From JADGNF01 sp964582085 (lineage in GTDB: Archaea > Thermoproteota > Bathyarchaeia > Bathyarchaeales > Bathycorpusculaceae): a stretch of 64,000 nt of DNA. The notes below the pieces were generated by a model. It was given only the letters and a program-made list of their open reading frames with translations. It did not search any database and had not been told where the DNA came from. A program made the translations under genes and the position numbers. The stretch lies in NCBI GenBank assembly GCA_964582085.1, contig CAZOPV010000020.1, forward strand, positions 3,100 to 67,099. Direction: 5' to 3'. Shown piece after piece: positions 43,136 through 51,950 of this stretch; positions within the stretch are counted from its first letter, which is position 1, and every line of letters starts with the position of its first letter.

Positions 43136-44125
43136 ATGAGTCCCATTATTGAAACAGATCAATTAACAAAAAAATTCAACAGTCTTATAGCAGTTGACAA
43201 AGTAGACATCGAAGTTCAAGCAAACGAAATTTTCGGTTTGCTTGGTCCAAACGGCGCAGGAAAAACAACCACTATAAACATGCTCTGTACCATACTCAAA
43301 CCTACCTCTGGAACCGCTAAAGTCAACGGTTATGACGTAGTCAAAGAGGCAAACAGAGTACGGAAATCTATAGGTCTTGTCTTTCAAGACCCCAGCATCG
43401 ACGACAGACTAACTGGCAGAGAAAATCTGTATATGCATGCAAACCTCTACGGTGTACCTACAAGCGAGCAAAAAGAAAGAATTAACCGTATACTCAAACT
43501 TATTGAACTAGAAGACCGAGCAGACGACCTCATGCGAACCTATTCAAGTGGCATGCGGCGCAGGCTCGAACTTGGACGTGGACTGATTCACTATCCAAAA
43601 GTGTTATTTTTAGACGAACCAACCGTCGGGCTGGATCCACAGACCCGCTCTCACATTTGGAAATATATTCAGGAACTTAAAGAGACACATGACATAACCG
43701 TCGTTTTAACGACTCACTACATGGAGGAAGCGGAGAGACTCTGCAACCGTATAGGCATAATTGATTATGGGAAGATAATCGCTTTAGATAAACCTTCAAG
43801 TCTTAAAGAGACCCTTGAGGGTGATGTCATTTTAGTTAAGGCTAACAATCTAGAAGAACTTACAAGATTGTTAATTGCAGAATTTGGCTTCACAAAAATA
43901 CGCGTTATTGACGACACAATGGAAATTACAGTAAAACAAGGCAAGAGTCTTTTACCGCGGATAGTAGAGGCAACTGCAACTCACAACATTTTTGTCGAGT
44001 CGATTCTCCTACGTGAACCCAACCTCGAAGACGTTTTTCTCCACTACACAGGAAGAGGCATACGCGCCGACAGTGGAAAAGAACGCTACGGTTTAGGAGC
44101 TATGAAAAGGAGAAGAATAAAGTGA
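43136..44125 (+). CDS. ABC transporter ATP-binding protein, DrrA/daunorubicin type
   Basis: 329 residues. Walker A LGPNGAGKTTTINML, signature YSSGMRRRLELGRGL, Walker B VLFLDEPTVGLDP, switch TTHYMEEAERL. The C-terminal 90 residues are the DrrA-type extension. It powers export with the permease that overlaps it by four bases. Cargo unknown. Confidence 0.94.
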   Translation: MSPIIETDQLTKKFNSLIAVDKVDIEVQANEIFGLLGPNGAGKTTTINMLCTILKPTSGTAKVNGYDVVKEANRVRKSIGLVFQDPSIDDRLTGRENLYMHANLYGVPTSEQKERINRILKLIELEDRADDLMRTYSSGMRRRLELGRGLIHYPKVLFLDEPTVGLDPQTRSHIWKYIQELKETHDITVVLTTHYMEEAERLCNRIGIIDYGKIIALDKPSSLKETLEGDVILVKANNLEELTRLLIAEFGFTKIRVIDDTMEITVKQGKSLLPRIVEATATHNIFVESILLREPNLEDVFLHYTGRGIRADSGKERYGLGAMKRRRIK

Positions 44126-44895
44126 CAGAACTCAAAGGACTGTATACCCTGTGGCTCCGAGAGGTCAAACGCTACTTACGCAACAGTACGCGTATACTTA
44201 GCAGTTTTATCCAACCCCTACTGTGGCTGGTCATTTTTGGCGTAGGCATCGGCGCAAGCCTACATGGAGCAGTATCAACCCAAGAATTGACGTACCAAGA
44301 ATTGATTTTTCCCGGAATCGTAGGACAAACACTCTTGTTCACAGCCATGTTTATGGGAATTTCAGTAATATGGGATAAAGAATTTGGATTCATGAAAGAA
44401 ATTTTGGTCGCTCCACTTTCACGTTTTACAATTTTTATAGGCAAAATGTTAGGTGACAGCACAGATGCTCTTATCCAAGGGTTAATTGTGCTTGCATTCG
44501 GCCTAGTTTTAGGAGTAAAACTCAGCCCGGCGTCGTTTCTTTTGTGCTTGCCCGTAATGCTACTCATTACTTTTGGTTTAGTAAGCGTAGGATTAATTAT
44601 AGCAAGCTTTATGGACAACCTTGAAAGTTTCGGTGCAATTCAAAGCTTCATAAACCTACCTTTGTTCTTCTTAAGTGGTGCATTATTCCAAATTCAAAGT
44701 CTACCTGCTTGGCTGCAAGATATTTCAAAACTCAACCCACTAACCTACGGAGTAGACGCTCTGAGACATGTTATCTTGGGAGAAACGTGGCAGTCTCTGC
44801 AACTGCAGCCGCTCATTGTAGACCTCGCGGTGGTGGGCATTTTTGATTTGGCAATGATCGTAGTAGGAACATGGGCGTTCCACAAAATGAAATAA
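44122..44895 (+). CDS. ABC-2 type permease
   Basis: 257 residues with six membrane helices; FLSGALFQIQSLPAWLQDIS and LNPLTYGVDALRHVILGE are the conserved ABC-2 features. Pairs with the ATPase just upstream to form a drug, lipid or polysaccharide exporter. Confidence 0.93.
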   Translation: MTELKGLYTLWLREVKRYLRNSTRILSSFIQPLLWLVIFGVGIGASLHGAVSTQELTYQELIFPGIVGQTLLFTAMFMGISVIWDKEFGFMKEILVAPLSRFTIFIGKMLGDSTDALIQGLIVLAFGLVLGVKLSPASFLLCLPVMLLITFGLVSVGLIIASFMDNLESFGAIQSFINLPLFFLSGALFQIQSLPAWLQDISKLNPLTYGVDALRHVILGETWQSLQLQPLIVDLAVVGIFDLAMIVVGTWAFHKMK

Positions 44896-45116
44896 AAAAC
44901 AAAAATGCTACAAAAATATAGACATCAGAAAACTAACGGAACTATATTACTTGAAGTTTCTTCGATTTGCTGCTCTATTATAAGTTCAAGTTAATCAAAC
45001 AAGATCTTCCAATACAGAAACTATAAAAGCTACAGTTTTGAAGACAGAAAACAAGAAAGCAATCAAGGCGCATAAAATATATACTGCTGCCGCTCTCTTG
45101 AATGGGAGATGTTCAC

Positions 45117-45536
45117 GTGAGCAACAACTGCGTTTTCTGTAGAATAGTCCAAAAGGAACTATCCTCAAGCAACGTATATGAAGATGACAAAGTTTTAGCT
45201 TTCATGGACATTCGACCAGTTAATGAAGGACACACATTGGTAATTCCCAAGCAACATTTCGAAGGAATACTGGACATACCTGAAGAACTAAACGCGTACG
45301 TCAACAAAATAGTGAAGCGCGTAGCAGTTGCTGTGCAAAAAGCCACACACGCAGATGGCCTCAGTATAATCCAGCAAAATGGAAGAGCAGCAAATCAAGA
45401 TGTTTTCCATTTACATGTACACATAATTCCCAAATTTGAAGGACAAAATACACCAAGGTTCAGAGATTTAAGCGAAGTAAGCAGAGAACAACTTGATCAA
45501 ACAGCATCAAAAATAAAAAGTCACCTGCTACCCTAA
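45117..45536 (+). CDS. HIT-family nucleotide hydrolase
   Basis: 139 residues from the GTG at 45117, eight bases after GGGAG; an ATG at 45102 would add five. Histidine triad FHLHVHIIPKF; N-terminal CVFCRI zinc pair; EGHTLVIPKQHF is the conserved nucleotide-binding face. Hydrolyses adenosine phosphoramidates or dinucleotide polyphosphates. Confidence 0.92.
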   Translation: MSNNCVFCRIVQKELSSSNVYEDDKVLAFMDIRPVNEGHTLVIPKQHFEGILDIPEELNAYVNKIVKRVAVAVQKATHADGLSIIQQNGRAANQDVFHLHVHIIPKFEGQNTPRFRDLSEVSREQLDQTASKIKSHLLP

Positions 45537-45695
45537 TATCAACTTAGTCTAAAAATAATCATACTAATAAAATAACACTTTTTTTTAAAAAAAAAATAAA
45601 CGCAAAAGGATCCACCTCTTAAAGGCCAAAAAAATAACTAGTACTTAAAACTGTCAGCTCTTCAAAAAAATAAAAAAGTAAATGTGTGGTGGAGA

Positions 45696-46214
45696 TTAAA
45701 ACCTACGGTCTCTAAAGCCGCCGCCACCTCCACGTCTGTCCCTACCACCGCCGTAGCCACCGCCACGTCTGTCCCTACCACCAAAGCCTCTTCCACCGCG
45801 TCTAAATGGCCGTCTTTCCTGTTCATAGGTTTTACTGGAGACATTGTTAGTTGTATTAACTTCTCCTTCAATTGGAGCAGCTGCAGGTTCAAGTTTTCCA
45901 TATTTACCAATATTTAGGCGCATGTTACCCTTAAACAAAGTGACATAGCCATTTTCTACCCTGATGGTGTCGTTTTCATTCACTTTCTCAATGTTGTCAT
46001 CCCACAATGTCAAGTAAACAACACCTGTCTCGTCACCAACTAACGCGTCACAGACTTTGTGGGCTGACCCATCTCTGCCCATGGGTATTTCTCTAATTTC
46101 GCTTTTGGAAACTACTTTGGCGGTTACGTTAACTGCTCTAGACTGTGGAGTTAACTCGCCAACTTTGACTTCAACTGGTTGCTTTTTGTTTTCGAAAAAT
46201 CCTTCGACTGCCAA
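45696..46214 (-). CDS. OB-fold single-strand-binding-like protein with RGG-rich tail
   Basis: 172 residues from TTG. Residues 10-110 are an RPA-like OB fold (VKVGELTPQSRAVNVTAKVV, then HKVCDALVGDETGVVYLTLW and NMRLNIGKYGKLE). The last 40 residues are Arg/Gly repeats (RGGRGFGGRDRRGGGYGGG, ending FRDRRF). Sulfolobus-type SSB has a similar OB core with a flexible acidic or glycine-rich tail; here it is basic and RGG-like, which suggests RNA or phase-separating behaviour. DNA or RNA preference is not decided. Confidence 0.85.
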   Translation of the reverse strand: MAVEGFFENKKQPVEVKVGELTPQSRAVNVTAKVVSKSEIREIPMGRDGSAHKVCDALVGDETGVVYLTLWDDNIEKVNENDTIRVENGYVTLFKGNMRLNIGKYGKLEPAAAPIEGEVNTTNNVSSKTYEQERRPFRRGGRGFGGRDRRGGGYGGGRDRRGGGGGFRDRRF

Positions 46215-46351
46215 TCTAATTCAACCTTTGTATGTTTGGTATGCACAAGTTAGTCTGCAAGCGCTTCTTAAGGTTTGCGGTCATCATTGTAGACAGGATG
46301 TAGGGCTCTGGAAAATACACGCCGCTAAAGAGGCATATTTAGCGTGCACTC

Positions 46352-46360
46352 TATAAATAA
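46352..46360 (+). promoter_or_regulatory. TATA box setting a leaderless start
   Basis: TATAAATAA lies 23-31 bases before the ATG at 46383, placing the transcription start almost at the codon. This argues against the upstream GTG at 46344. Confidence 0.55.
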
Positions 46361-46382
46361 GAGGCCTGTGAAATTAACTCTT

Positions 46383-47189
46383 ATGAAACGAAGGAGTTTA
46401 ATAGGCGTACTAACTGCAGTTGCAGCTCTTGGATTGACAGTGATAGCTATAATCTGGACTAATAATGGTTCCAACCTTTCGCTGCAAATGGTGGTACCAC
46501 AATATTACACCTATGAAGTTGTCCGAGTTTACCCCCATAACGAAAGCGCTTTCACTCAAGGTTTAATCTATGCAGATGGTTTTCTCTATGAAAGCACAGG
46601 GCTTTATGGCAGTTCTACCCTTCGGAAGGTAGACTTGGAAACGGGTAACATACTGGCTAGCACTATTTTGCCTACAGAATTCTTTGGGGAAGGTATAACT
46701 TTAATTGACGAAAAAATCGTTCAGTTAACGTGGCGTTCACAAGTTGCATTTGTTTACAGCAAGGAAAATTTAAGTTTACTGTATAACTTCACTTATTCCA
46801 CCGAAGGTTGGGGTATAACTTTTGACGGCACCCACATAATTATGAGCGACGGCACAGACAAACTCTACTTTCTTGACCCAACCACCTACCAGCGCACAGG
46901 CTACGTTAACGTTAAGGATGGCAATTTTCCGCTAACTAATCTAAATGAGCTTGAATACGTCAAAGGCGATGTTTATGCAAATATTTGGCATGAACAAAAA
47001 ATTGCAGTTATCAACCCTACAAACGGGCAAGTTAAAGCGTGGATAAATCTTTCAGGAATAGAAAATGCACCTTTAAGCGAAGAGGAAGTGCTCAACGGTA
47101 TTGCTTACGATGCACAGAATAATCGATTATTTGTTACAGGAAAAAACTGGCCACACCTTTACGAAATAAAACTTATAGCCGTAGGATAG
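46383..47189 (+). CDS. Glutaminyl-peptide cyclotransferase, membrane-anchored
   Basis: 268 residues. N-terminal KRRSLIGVLTAVAALGLTVI is a signal anchor, so the enzyme faces outside. The five-bladed propeller begins YEVVRVYPHNESAFTQGLIY, with ESTGLYGSSTLRKVD and later LNELEYVKGDVYANIW and LNGIAYD, all conserved in plant/bacterial-type glutamine cyclotransferases. It turns N-terminal Gln into pyroglutamate on exported proteins. The start is fixed by the TATA box at 46352. Confidence 0.9.
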   Translation: MKRRSLIGVLTAVAALGLTVIAIIWTNNGSNLSLQMVVPQYYTYEVVRVYPHNESAFTQGLIYADGFLYESTGLYGSSTLRKVDLETGNILASTILPTEFFGEGITLIDEKIVQLTWRSQVAFVYSKENLSLLYNFTYSTEGWGITFDGTHIIMSDGTDKLYFLDPTTYQRTGYVNVKDGNFPLTNLNELEYVKGDVYANIWHEQKIAVINPTNGQVKAWINLSGIENAPLSEEEVLNGIAYDAQNNRLFVTGKNWPHLYEIKLIAVG

Positions 47190-47190
47190 T

Positions 47191-48909
47191 TTAAGCTTCC
47201 AACGCTTTTTGTGAAGCGTCAATGTAAACTTTAGCAAATTTGTTCGTTAAATCTTTCTGAGTGTAAATGGAGGTGTGTAACCTGAAAAAATTACCCATAC
47301 GCTCTGTTTCCACTCCAATGCCTATCACAATTACCCCTTTCTTAAGAAGGTCATCAACGTTTTCCTTTAAGGCAATAGGCATGTTCACGTAACCGTAAGG
47401 CCAACCATCTGAAATCACAATAAGCACGCGCTGTTCCTCAAACCTTTTTGCCAACATTTTGCCGGCAATATGCACGGCATCAGGGATATAGGTTAACCCC
47501 TCAAATTTGAGGCCACCGATTCGAGCCCGAACTTTCTGCGAGTAAGATTCAGTGGAATCTTTGAGAATATAAAGACGGTCACTGAAACCAAAAAAAGTCC
47601 ACGAGCTTGAATCAGTCATTAATTCTTTTGCAGCTTCAGCTACCGCAATTGCTAAGGCTCTTCCATATTCACCACGAACTTGCATACTTCTACTCACATC
47701 AAAAACAATAGACCAAGCAAAGCTCTGCTTCAAGTACTCCTCCAAAGTAAAAACATCAGTGGCAGGCTTGTTGCTTGCCATAGCCTGGATAACCTCAGAC
47801 AAATCTAAAATACCCATTTCTTGCCGAGTATTTTCATCATAAAGATCTACAGCCTCCCGTAGTGCATCCATCAACCTTCGGCTGGCACCCTGCACAAGAG
47901 ATCTTGCTCTAAGATACTGAGTGTAGTCCTCTTCAGGGAAAGAAACGGACTTAAAACGTGTCCAACCTATATACGGCGTGATTTTGGAGAGAATTTTTTG
48001 TTGTCGCTCTTGCTGTTGCTGGTCAGAATTAAACGCTTGAAGCGCTTCTGCCTCCTGTTCAGGTCTCCAACACTGCTCTATATTGTCAACAGTAGGAACT
48101 GAACCGCCTAACGCCTCTATGGACTGTACAAATATGCTTTCTACATCATAAGACATATGAAGGTTAGCTTCGCTGTAGATACTACAGCGACCAAGACTTT
48201 CCGCGTACGGAAGTGAAGGACACTCCATAAAGGGACCAAAAGGTTCCAGCATACATCTTAGTTTTTCAAGTTCTTGGGTGAACAACTTTTCGAAGTTAAT
48301 CTGTTCACCAGCTAATGATCCCAAAAAAGTGTCCCTCAACGCCAACAAATCTTTCTGAACAGCGTCTACGGCCTGAATTTCCTCGGTATCAAGTTTTCCT
48401 TTGTATTCACCTACATTCATTTTTGTAAGTATCGCAGACATTACCCTTGTTGCAGAAGAAAAAATTCTGTTTACGGGTTTAATTTTCTGGTAAGCCAAGG
48501 CATTTGCGTAGGCTATGTCAATTAACCTATCTGGGTACCAAGCTTGAAAATACGAGTTCACATAAGTATCTCTAAAAAGAGATTTCACAAACGCGTCAAC
48601 CAGCGAATCAGAAGGGCAAGGGGCTATATCTACGTCAGGAAGAGGCACAAGTGTATGTGTGGTCAAATGCAAAACGGCAGCTCTAAAAAGGCGCCCAACT
48701 TTTGATTTACCTGACTTATCATAGGGAAAAGTTTGTCCTAAATACAGGATTTGATTGTTTTCTAAAAACTGAGTTTTAGGTAATTTTATTGTAAATCCTT
48801 GGTCATCGTGTTCTAAAGTTGGTTGGGCTAAACTGGGATCTAGAAGAATTTTCACTTTTTCCTTGTCTTTCTGGAACGAGATTGCACGAGCGTACTCTAA
48901 AAAGCCCAT
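47191..48909 (-). CDS. VWA-domain protein paired with a MoxR ATPase
   Basis: 572 residues. Residues 1-380 are an unrecognised helical and mixed region; the von Willebrand A domain fills 395-570 with MIDAS motif DVSRSMQ, GLTYIPDAV and SDGWPYG. This layout (large N-terminal part plus VWA) resembles CobT/NorD-like partners of MoxR ATPases, which insert metal or remodel proteins. 21 bp downstream of the ATPase gene. Confidence 0.85.
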   Translation of the reverse strand: MGFLEYARAISFQKDKEKVKILLDPSLAQPTLEHDDQGFTIKLPKTQFLENNQILYLGQTFPYDKSGKSKVGRLFRAAVLHLTTHTLVPLPDVDIAPCPSDSLVDAFVKSLFRDTYVNSYFQAWYPDRLIDIAYANALAYQKIKPVNRIFSSATRVMSAILTKMNVGEYKGKLDTEEIQAVDAVQKDLLALRDTFLGSLAGEQINFEKLFTQELEKLRCMLEPFGPFMECPSLPYAESLGRCSIYSEANLHMSYDVESIFVQSIEALGGSVPTVDNIEQCWRPEQEAEALQAFNSDQQQQERQQKILSKITPYIGWTRFKSVSFPEEDYTQYLRARSLVQGASRRLMDALREAVDLYDENTRQEMGILDLSEVIQAMASNKPATDVFTLEEYLKQSFAWSIVFDVSRSMQVRGEYGRALAIAVAEAAKELMTDSSSWTFFGFSDRLYILKDSTESYSQKVRARIGGLKFEGLTYIPDAVHIAGKMLAKRFEEQRVLIVISDGWPYGYVNMPIALKENVDDLLKKGVIVIGIGVETERMGNFFRLHTSIYTQKDLTNKFAKVYIDASQKALEA

Positions 48910-48930
48910 TATATAACCTTCACACAGAAA

Positions 48931-49953
48931 CTATTGAGTATTAAACACTGCCTCAATAATACGGCGAACATCAGCTTGAACTTCAGGGTTATCACTCGTT
49001 AAACCAATTATGGTTTCTTCGGCAGCATTGAGGGGGGTACTTCCATCATAAACTAGCATAGCCCAGTTAATCAGATCACCCAACGATGGCCCATAAGGCA
49101 GGTCGCCAGCTTTATATTGGCGCCGCAATTCTGCTCCCGCCTGTATAATTTTGTAAGCAGTGTCCTTGTCAATTTTTGTACGTTTTTGCAGCATTTCCAC
49201 CTCGTTTGGAGAGATGTTCTCACCTACACTGAGAAAGTCAAAATTAATCCATACAGCCATACGTCGTCGCATAGCAGCGTTCAATGGTTTGGTTCCTGAG
49301 AACTCGGCGGTGGCGGGGTTCATACTGATAATCATGTAAGCATATTTGTGGCGTTCAATAACTTCACTGTCTTTTTCATTGAGCACCAAGTGACCCCTTG
49401 TGTCCAAAACAGGATTGAGTCTTGTAGCTACATCTTGCTTCATCATGTTAGCTTCATCAAGATACATAATGCCCCCTTTGCGGAGCCACTGTGTCAACAA
49501 ACCATCAACCCAGTTTTCTTTGCCTAAACCGATAAAACGACCAATCAGGTCAAAAGACGATGTAGATAAGCCACAGTTAACCTCCCAAATAGGCAATCCT
49601 GTCAATTCGGCGACCAAATAGACAATATGAGTTTTACCTGTACCTGAGGGTCCGATTAAACTGCACTGTTTAAAATAATAGAGTGCTCGCACAATCCGCT
49701 CTACATAATGCTGTCCATGGTCTAAATATTCAGGTGTATTCTTTGGAATCAAATCATCCAAATGTGCAAAACTATAATTTGGATGTAAATCATATTTTTG
49801 AATATCATATTTATGATATAATGGAGACTGAGACATTGGGCGTTCTTTGTCTACAGAAACTGTAACTCTAAACCTGTCCTGTTTAACAGACGTAACTTCT
49901 TGAATTCGACTAACAGCAGTTTGCTCTCTAAGGCCCTGATGTCCATAAACCAT
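48931..49953 (-). CDS. MoxR-family AAA+ ATPase
   Basis: 340 residues. Walker A GPSGTGKTH, Walker B IMYLDEANM, sensor ISMNPAT, and arginine-finger region AAMRRRMAVW. Similar to NorQ/CbbQ/GvpN types. With the VWA protein it forms a chaperone pair for activating or remodelling a target complex; the target is not obvious here. Its promoter (TTATAAAAG at 50021 on the minus strand) lies in the gap shared with the chemotaxis operon. Confidence 0.9.
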   Translation of the reverse strand: MVYGHQGLREQTAVSRIQEVTSVKQDRFRVTVSVDKERPMSQSPLYHKYDIQKYDLHPNYSFAHLDDLIPKNTPEYLDHGQHYVERIVRALYYFKQCSLIGPSGTGKTHIVYLVAELTGLPIWEVNCGLSTSSFDLIGRFIGLGKENWVDGLLTQWLRKGGIMYLDEANMMKQDVATRLNPVLDTRGHLVLNEKDSEVIERHKYAYMIISMNPATAEFSGTKPLNAAMRRRMAVWINFDFLSVGENISPNEVEMLQKRTKIDKDTAYKIIQAGAELRRQYKAGDLPYGPSLGDLINWAMLVYDGSTPLNAAEETIIGLTSDNPEVQADVRRIIEAVFNTQ

Positions 49954-50288
49954 GCTCTGCCGCCTCTGACTACTATGAGGTGTTAAATCCAGACAAATAA
50001 ATATTACGTATTACGACTTATTATAAAAGATCACGGCAAAACACCAACAGTAAATTCAAAACACAACTCATAAAAAAGAGACATTGAATTAGAGACCTAA
50101 TTAAAATCAGAAACTTTTGCACAACCAACTACTATAGTTTGACATGCGCTTTCAACGAAAGTACTTTATTGATCAGCACTAGAAAAGCGCTTCCTTTTGA
50201 AAAAGATGTACGTAAACTTTACTACATACAAGCCCTTTTCTCATAAGAGCACGTTAGTCACAAGCGATAACCTTTGACACAGGAAACT
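49954..50288. other. 335-bp divergent promoter region
   Basis: Separates the minus-strand MoxR pair from the plus-strand chemotaxis operon. TTATAAAAG near 50021 fits the MoxR promoter. The plus-strand promoter is not clear, though AGGA at 50281 is a good ribosome site for the first chemotaxis-linked gene. No gene. Confidence 0.45.
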
Positions 50289-50795
50289 ATGGCAAAACCT
50301 GTAGTGGAAATGCCCATTCTTGATGAAAAACAGGAGCGAAAGCAGATTTCATTACAGGAAGTGCTAGAATCTATCAAAAACGTTGCAGACGACATCGGAC
50401 AGATCAGCGAGTTGACAAGTGAAGAAAAACTTTTAACAACACAATTTTTTGTTGCACTTTTTAAACTTATGCAACCGTTAACAACAGCAATCCAAGTTTC
50501 TGTCTCCGTTCTCCCTGCAGAAACAGGAGCTATAACACAGGCGTTTGTTGACCCCACAGGTCACCTTTCACTTACACATAAAGATGGGCGGATGGAGATC
50601 AAGAATCTTCAGGAAGAAAAGAACCGCGAACTCATGATGGCAGTAGTATCAGACATCTTACCTAAATTCAAAAGCTTAACAAGCGCCCAGAAACGAAAAG
50701 TCGAAAACAGGATTAAATTCTTAACAACGTTAACAAAAGAATTACAAAAAATATCCGAAGCCTTCTCAGTGGTAGTTTCATCAACACAAAAATGA
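50289..50795 (+). CDS. Unknown protein at the head of the chemotaxis operon
   Basis: 168 residues from the ATG at 50289, four bases after AGGAAA; an in-frame TTG at 50274 is a poorer start. Helical N-terminal half (LQEVLESIKNVADDIGQISE), a short beta hairpin in the middle (AFVDPTGHLSLTHKDGRMEI) and a helical C-terminal half. No receiver, CheW or HAMP motif. Its place ahead of cheY suggests a role in signalling or adaptation; no family recognised. Confidence 0.75.
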   Translation: MAKPVVEMPILDEKQERKQISLQEVLESIKNVADDIGQISELTSEEKLLTTQFFVALFKLMQPLTTAIQVSVSVLPAETGAITQAFVDPTGHLSLTHKDGRMEIKNLQEEKNRELMMAVVSDILPKFKSLTSAQKRKVENRIKFLTTLTKELQKISEAFSVVVSSTQK

Positions 50796-50961
50796 TCACC
50801 CAATGAGCACAAACAACCAAAAATACATGTACTAAATATTCAGAATGTATCCTCAACCTCTCTAACATAGGTGAAGTTATTTAATATAGTATCGTAATAC
50901 ACAATATTTTAATATTTAGAAGCCTCTCCATAAACCAACTTAACACACGAGGAAAACACAT

Positions 50962-51330
50962 ATGGGAACAGTCATGGTAGTAGATGACGCATCATTCATG
51001 AGGGCAGTACTCAAAAAAATAATACTCCAATCCGGCCATGAAGTTGTAGCTGAAGCGTCAAATGGCGAAGAGGCGATAAATCAGTTTCAAACAGTGAAGC
51101 CTGACTTGGTTCTCATGGACATCGTAATGCCACCAACACCCAAAGCCAAAGACGGCATCGAAGCACTCAAACAGATAGTCACCGTAGACCCCGCAGCAAA
51201 AGTAGTCATGTGTAGTTCCATGGGTCAGCAAGCACTCATAGCTGAGGCACTTAAATCAGGTGCAAAAGATTTCGTTGTCAAACCTTTCCAACCTCAAAAA
51301 GTTATGGAAGTCCTATCCAAATACTGCTGA
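50962..51330 (+). CDS. cheY: Chemotaxis response regulator CheY
   Basis: 122 residues, a bare receiver. Acidic pocket DD8-9 in MVVDDASF, phosphorylation Asp53 in LVLMDIVMP, Ser in CSSMG, Lys in FVVKPF. Just after Asp53 the loop reads PPTPKAKDG, four residues longer than the usual P-E-M-D-G. It carries the signal from CheA to the motor or another output; no archaellum genes are in view. Confidence 0.95.
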   Translation: MGTVMVVDDASFMRAVLKKIILQSGHEVVAEASNGEEAINQFQTVKPDLVLMDIVMPPTPKAKDGIEALKQIVTVDPAAKVVMCSSMGQQALIAEALKSGAKDFVVKPFQPQKVMEVLSKYC

Positions 51331-51494
51331 GGAAGCAAAAATTGCTGACTGCTCCAATTTGGCTGCACAACACAACAATCTCCTCCATAAACCGCAGTCA
51401 AAATGGAGTACAAACATGCGAAATTAATGAACTCCAACCAATAATAGCCACAACGACAGAAGCCACCACAAAAACAAATCTGGAGGAGATTCGT

Positions 51495-51950
51495 GTGAAT
51501 ATGGCGGAAATGAAAGCAGAAAAAAAGCCAGTAACGCTGGTAACCAGTGTCGGCTCGTGCGTCGCAATATGCCTGTACGACGCAGTCAACATGTGTGGGG
51601 GGTTGGCTCATATCATGCTTCCAAAATCCGCCATCGCTCCACATGAATCTCTTCCAGGAAAATTCGCAGACACCGCCGTTCCCAGCTTAGCAAACGCAAT
51701 CAGAAAACTCTGTAAAAATGAAGGCAGGTTAAGTGCAAAAATTGCAGGTGGCGCAAATATGTTTCCAAATATAAATGCTCTCAACATAGGAGCCAAAAAC
51801 GTCGAAGCAGTTAAAGAAGCGTTAGCTGAAAATAAAATTAGACTTATTGCGGAAGATGTTGGAGGCTCTCATGGTCGAAGAATAAGTTTTGACGTTAAAA
51901 CTGGAAATGTAACTGTAAAAGTTTTCAATGGAGCGACCGCAAAACTATGA
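51495..51950 (+). CDS. cheD: Chemoreceptor glutamine deamidase CheD
   Basis: 151 residues from the GTG at 51495, chosen because GGAGGAG ends six bases before it; the open frame extends to 51342 but without family similarity. Catalytic Cys in VGSCVAICLYD and His in LAHIMLPKS; KIAGGANMF and EDVGGSHGRRISFDV are conserved. It deamidates receptor glutamines and pairs with CheC. Overlaps cheC1 by four bases. Confidence 0.93.
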   Translation: MNMAEMKAEKKPVTLVTSVGSCVAICLYDAVNMCGGLAHIMLPKSAIAPHESLPGKFADTAVPSLANAIRKLCKNEGRLSAKIAGGANMFPNINALNIGAKNVEAVKEALAENKIRLIAEDVGGSHGRRISFDVKTGNVTVKVFNGATAKL

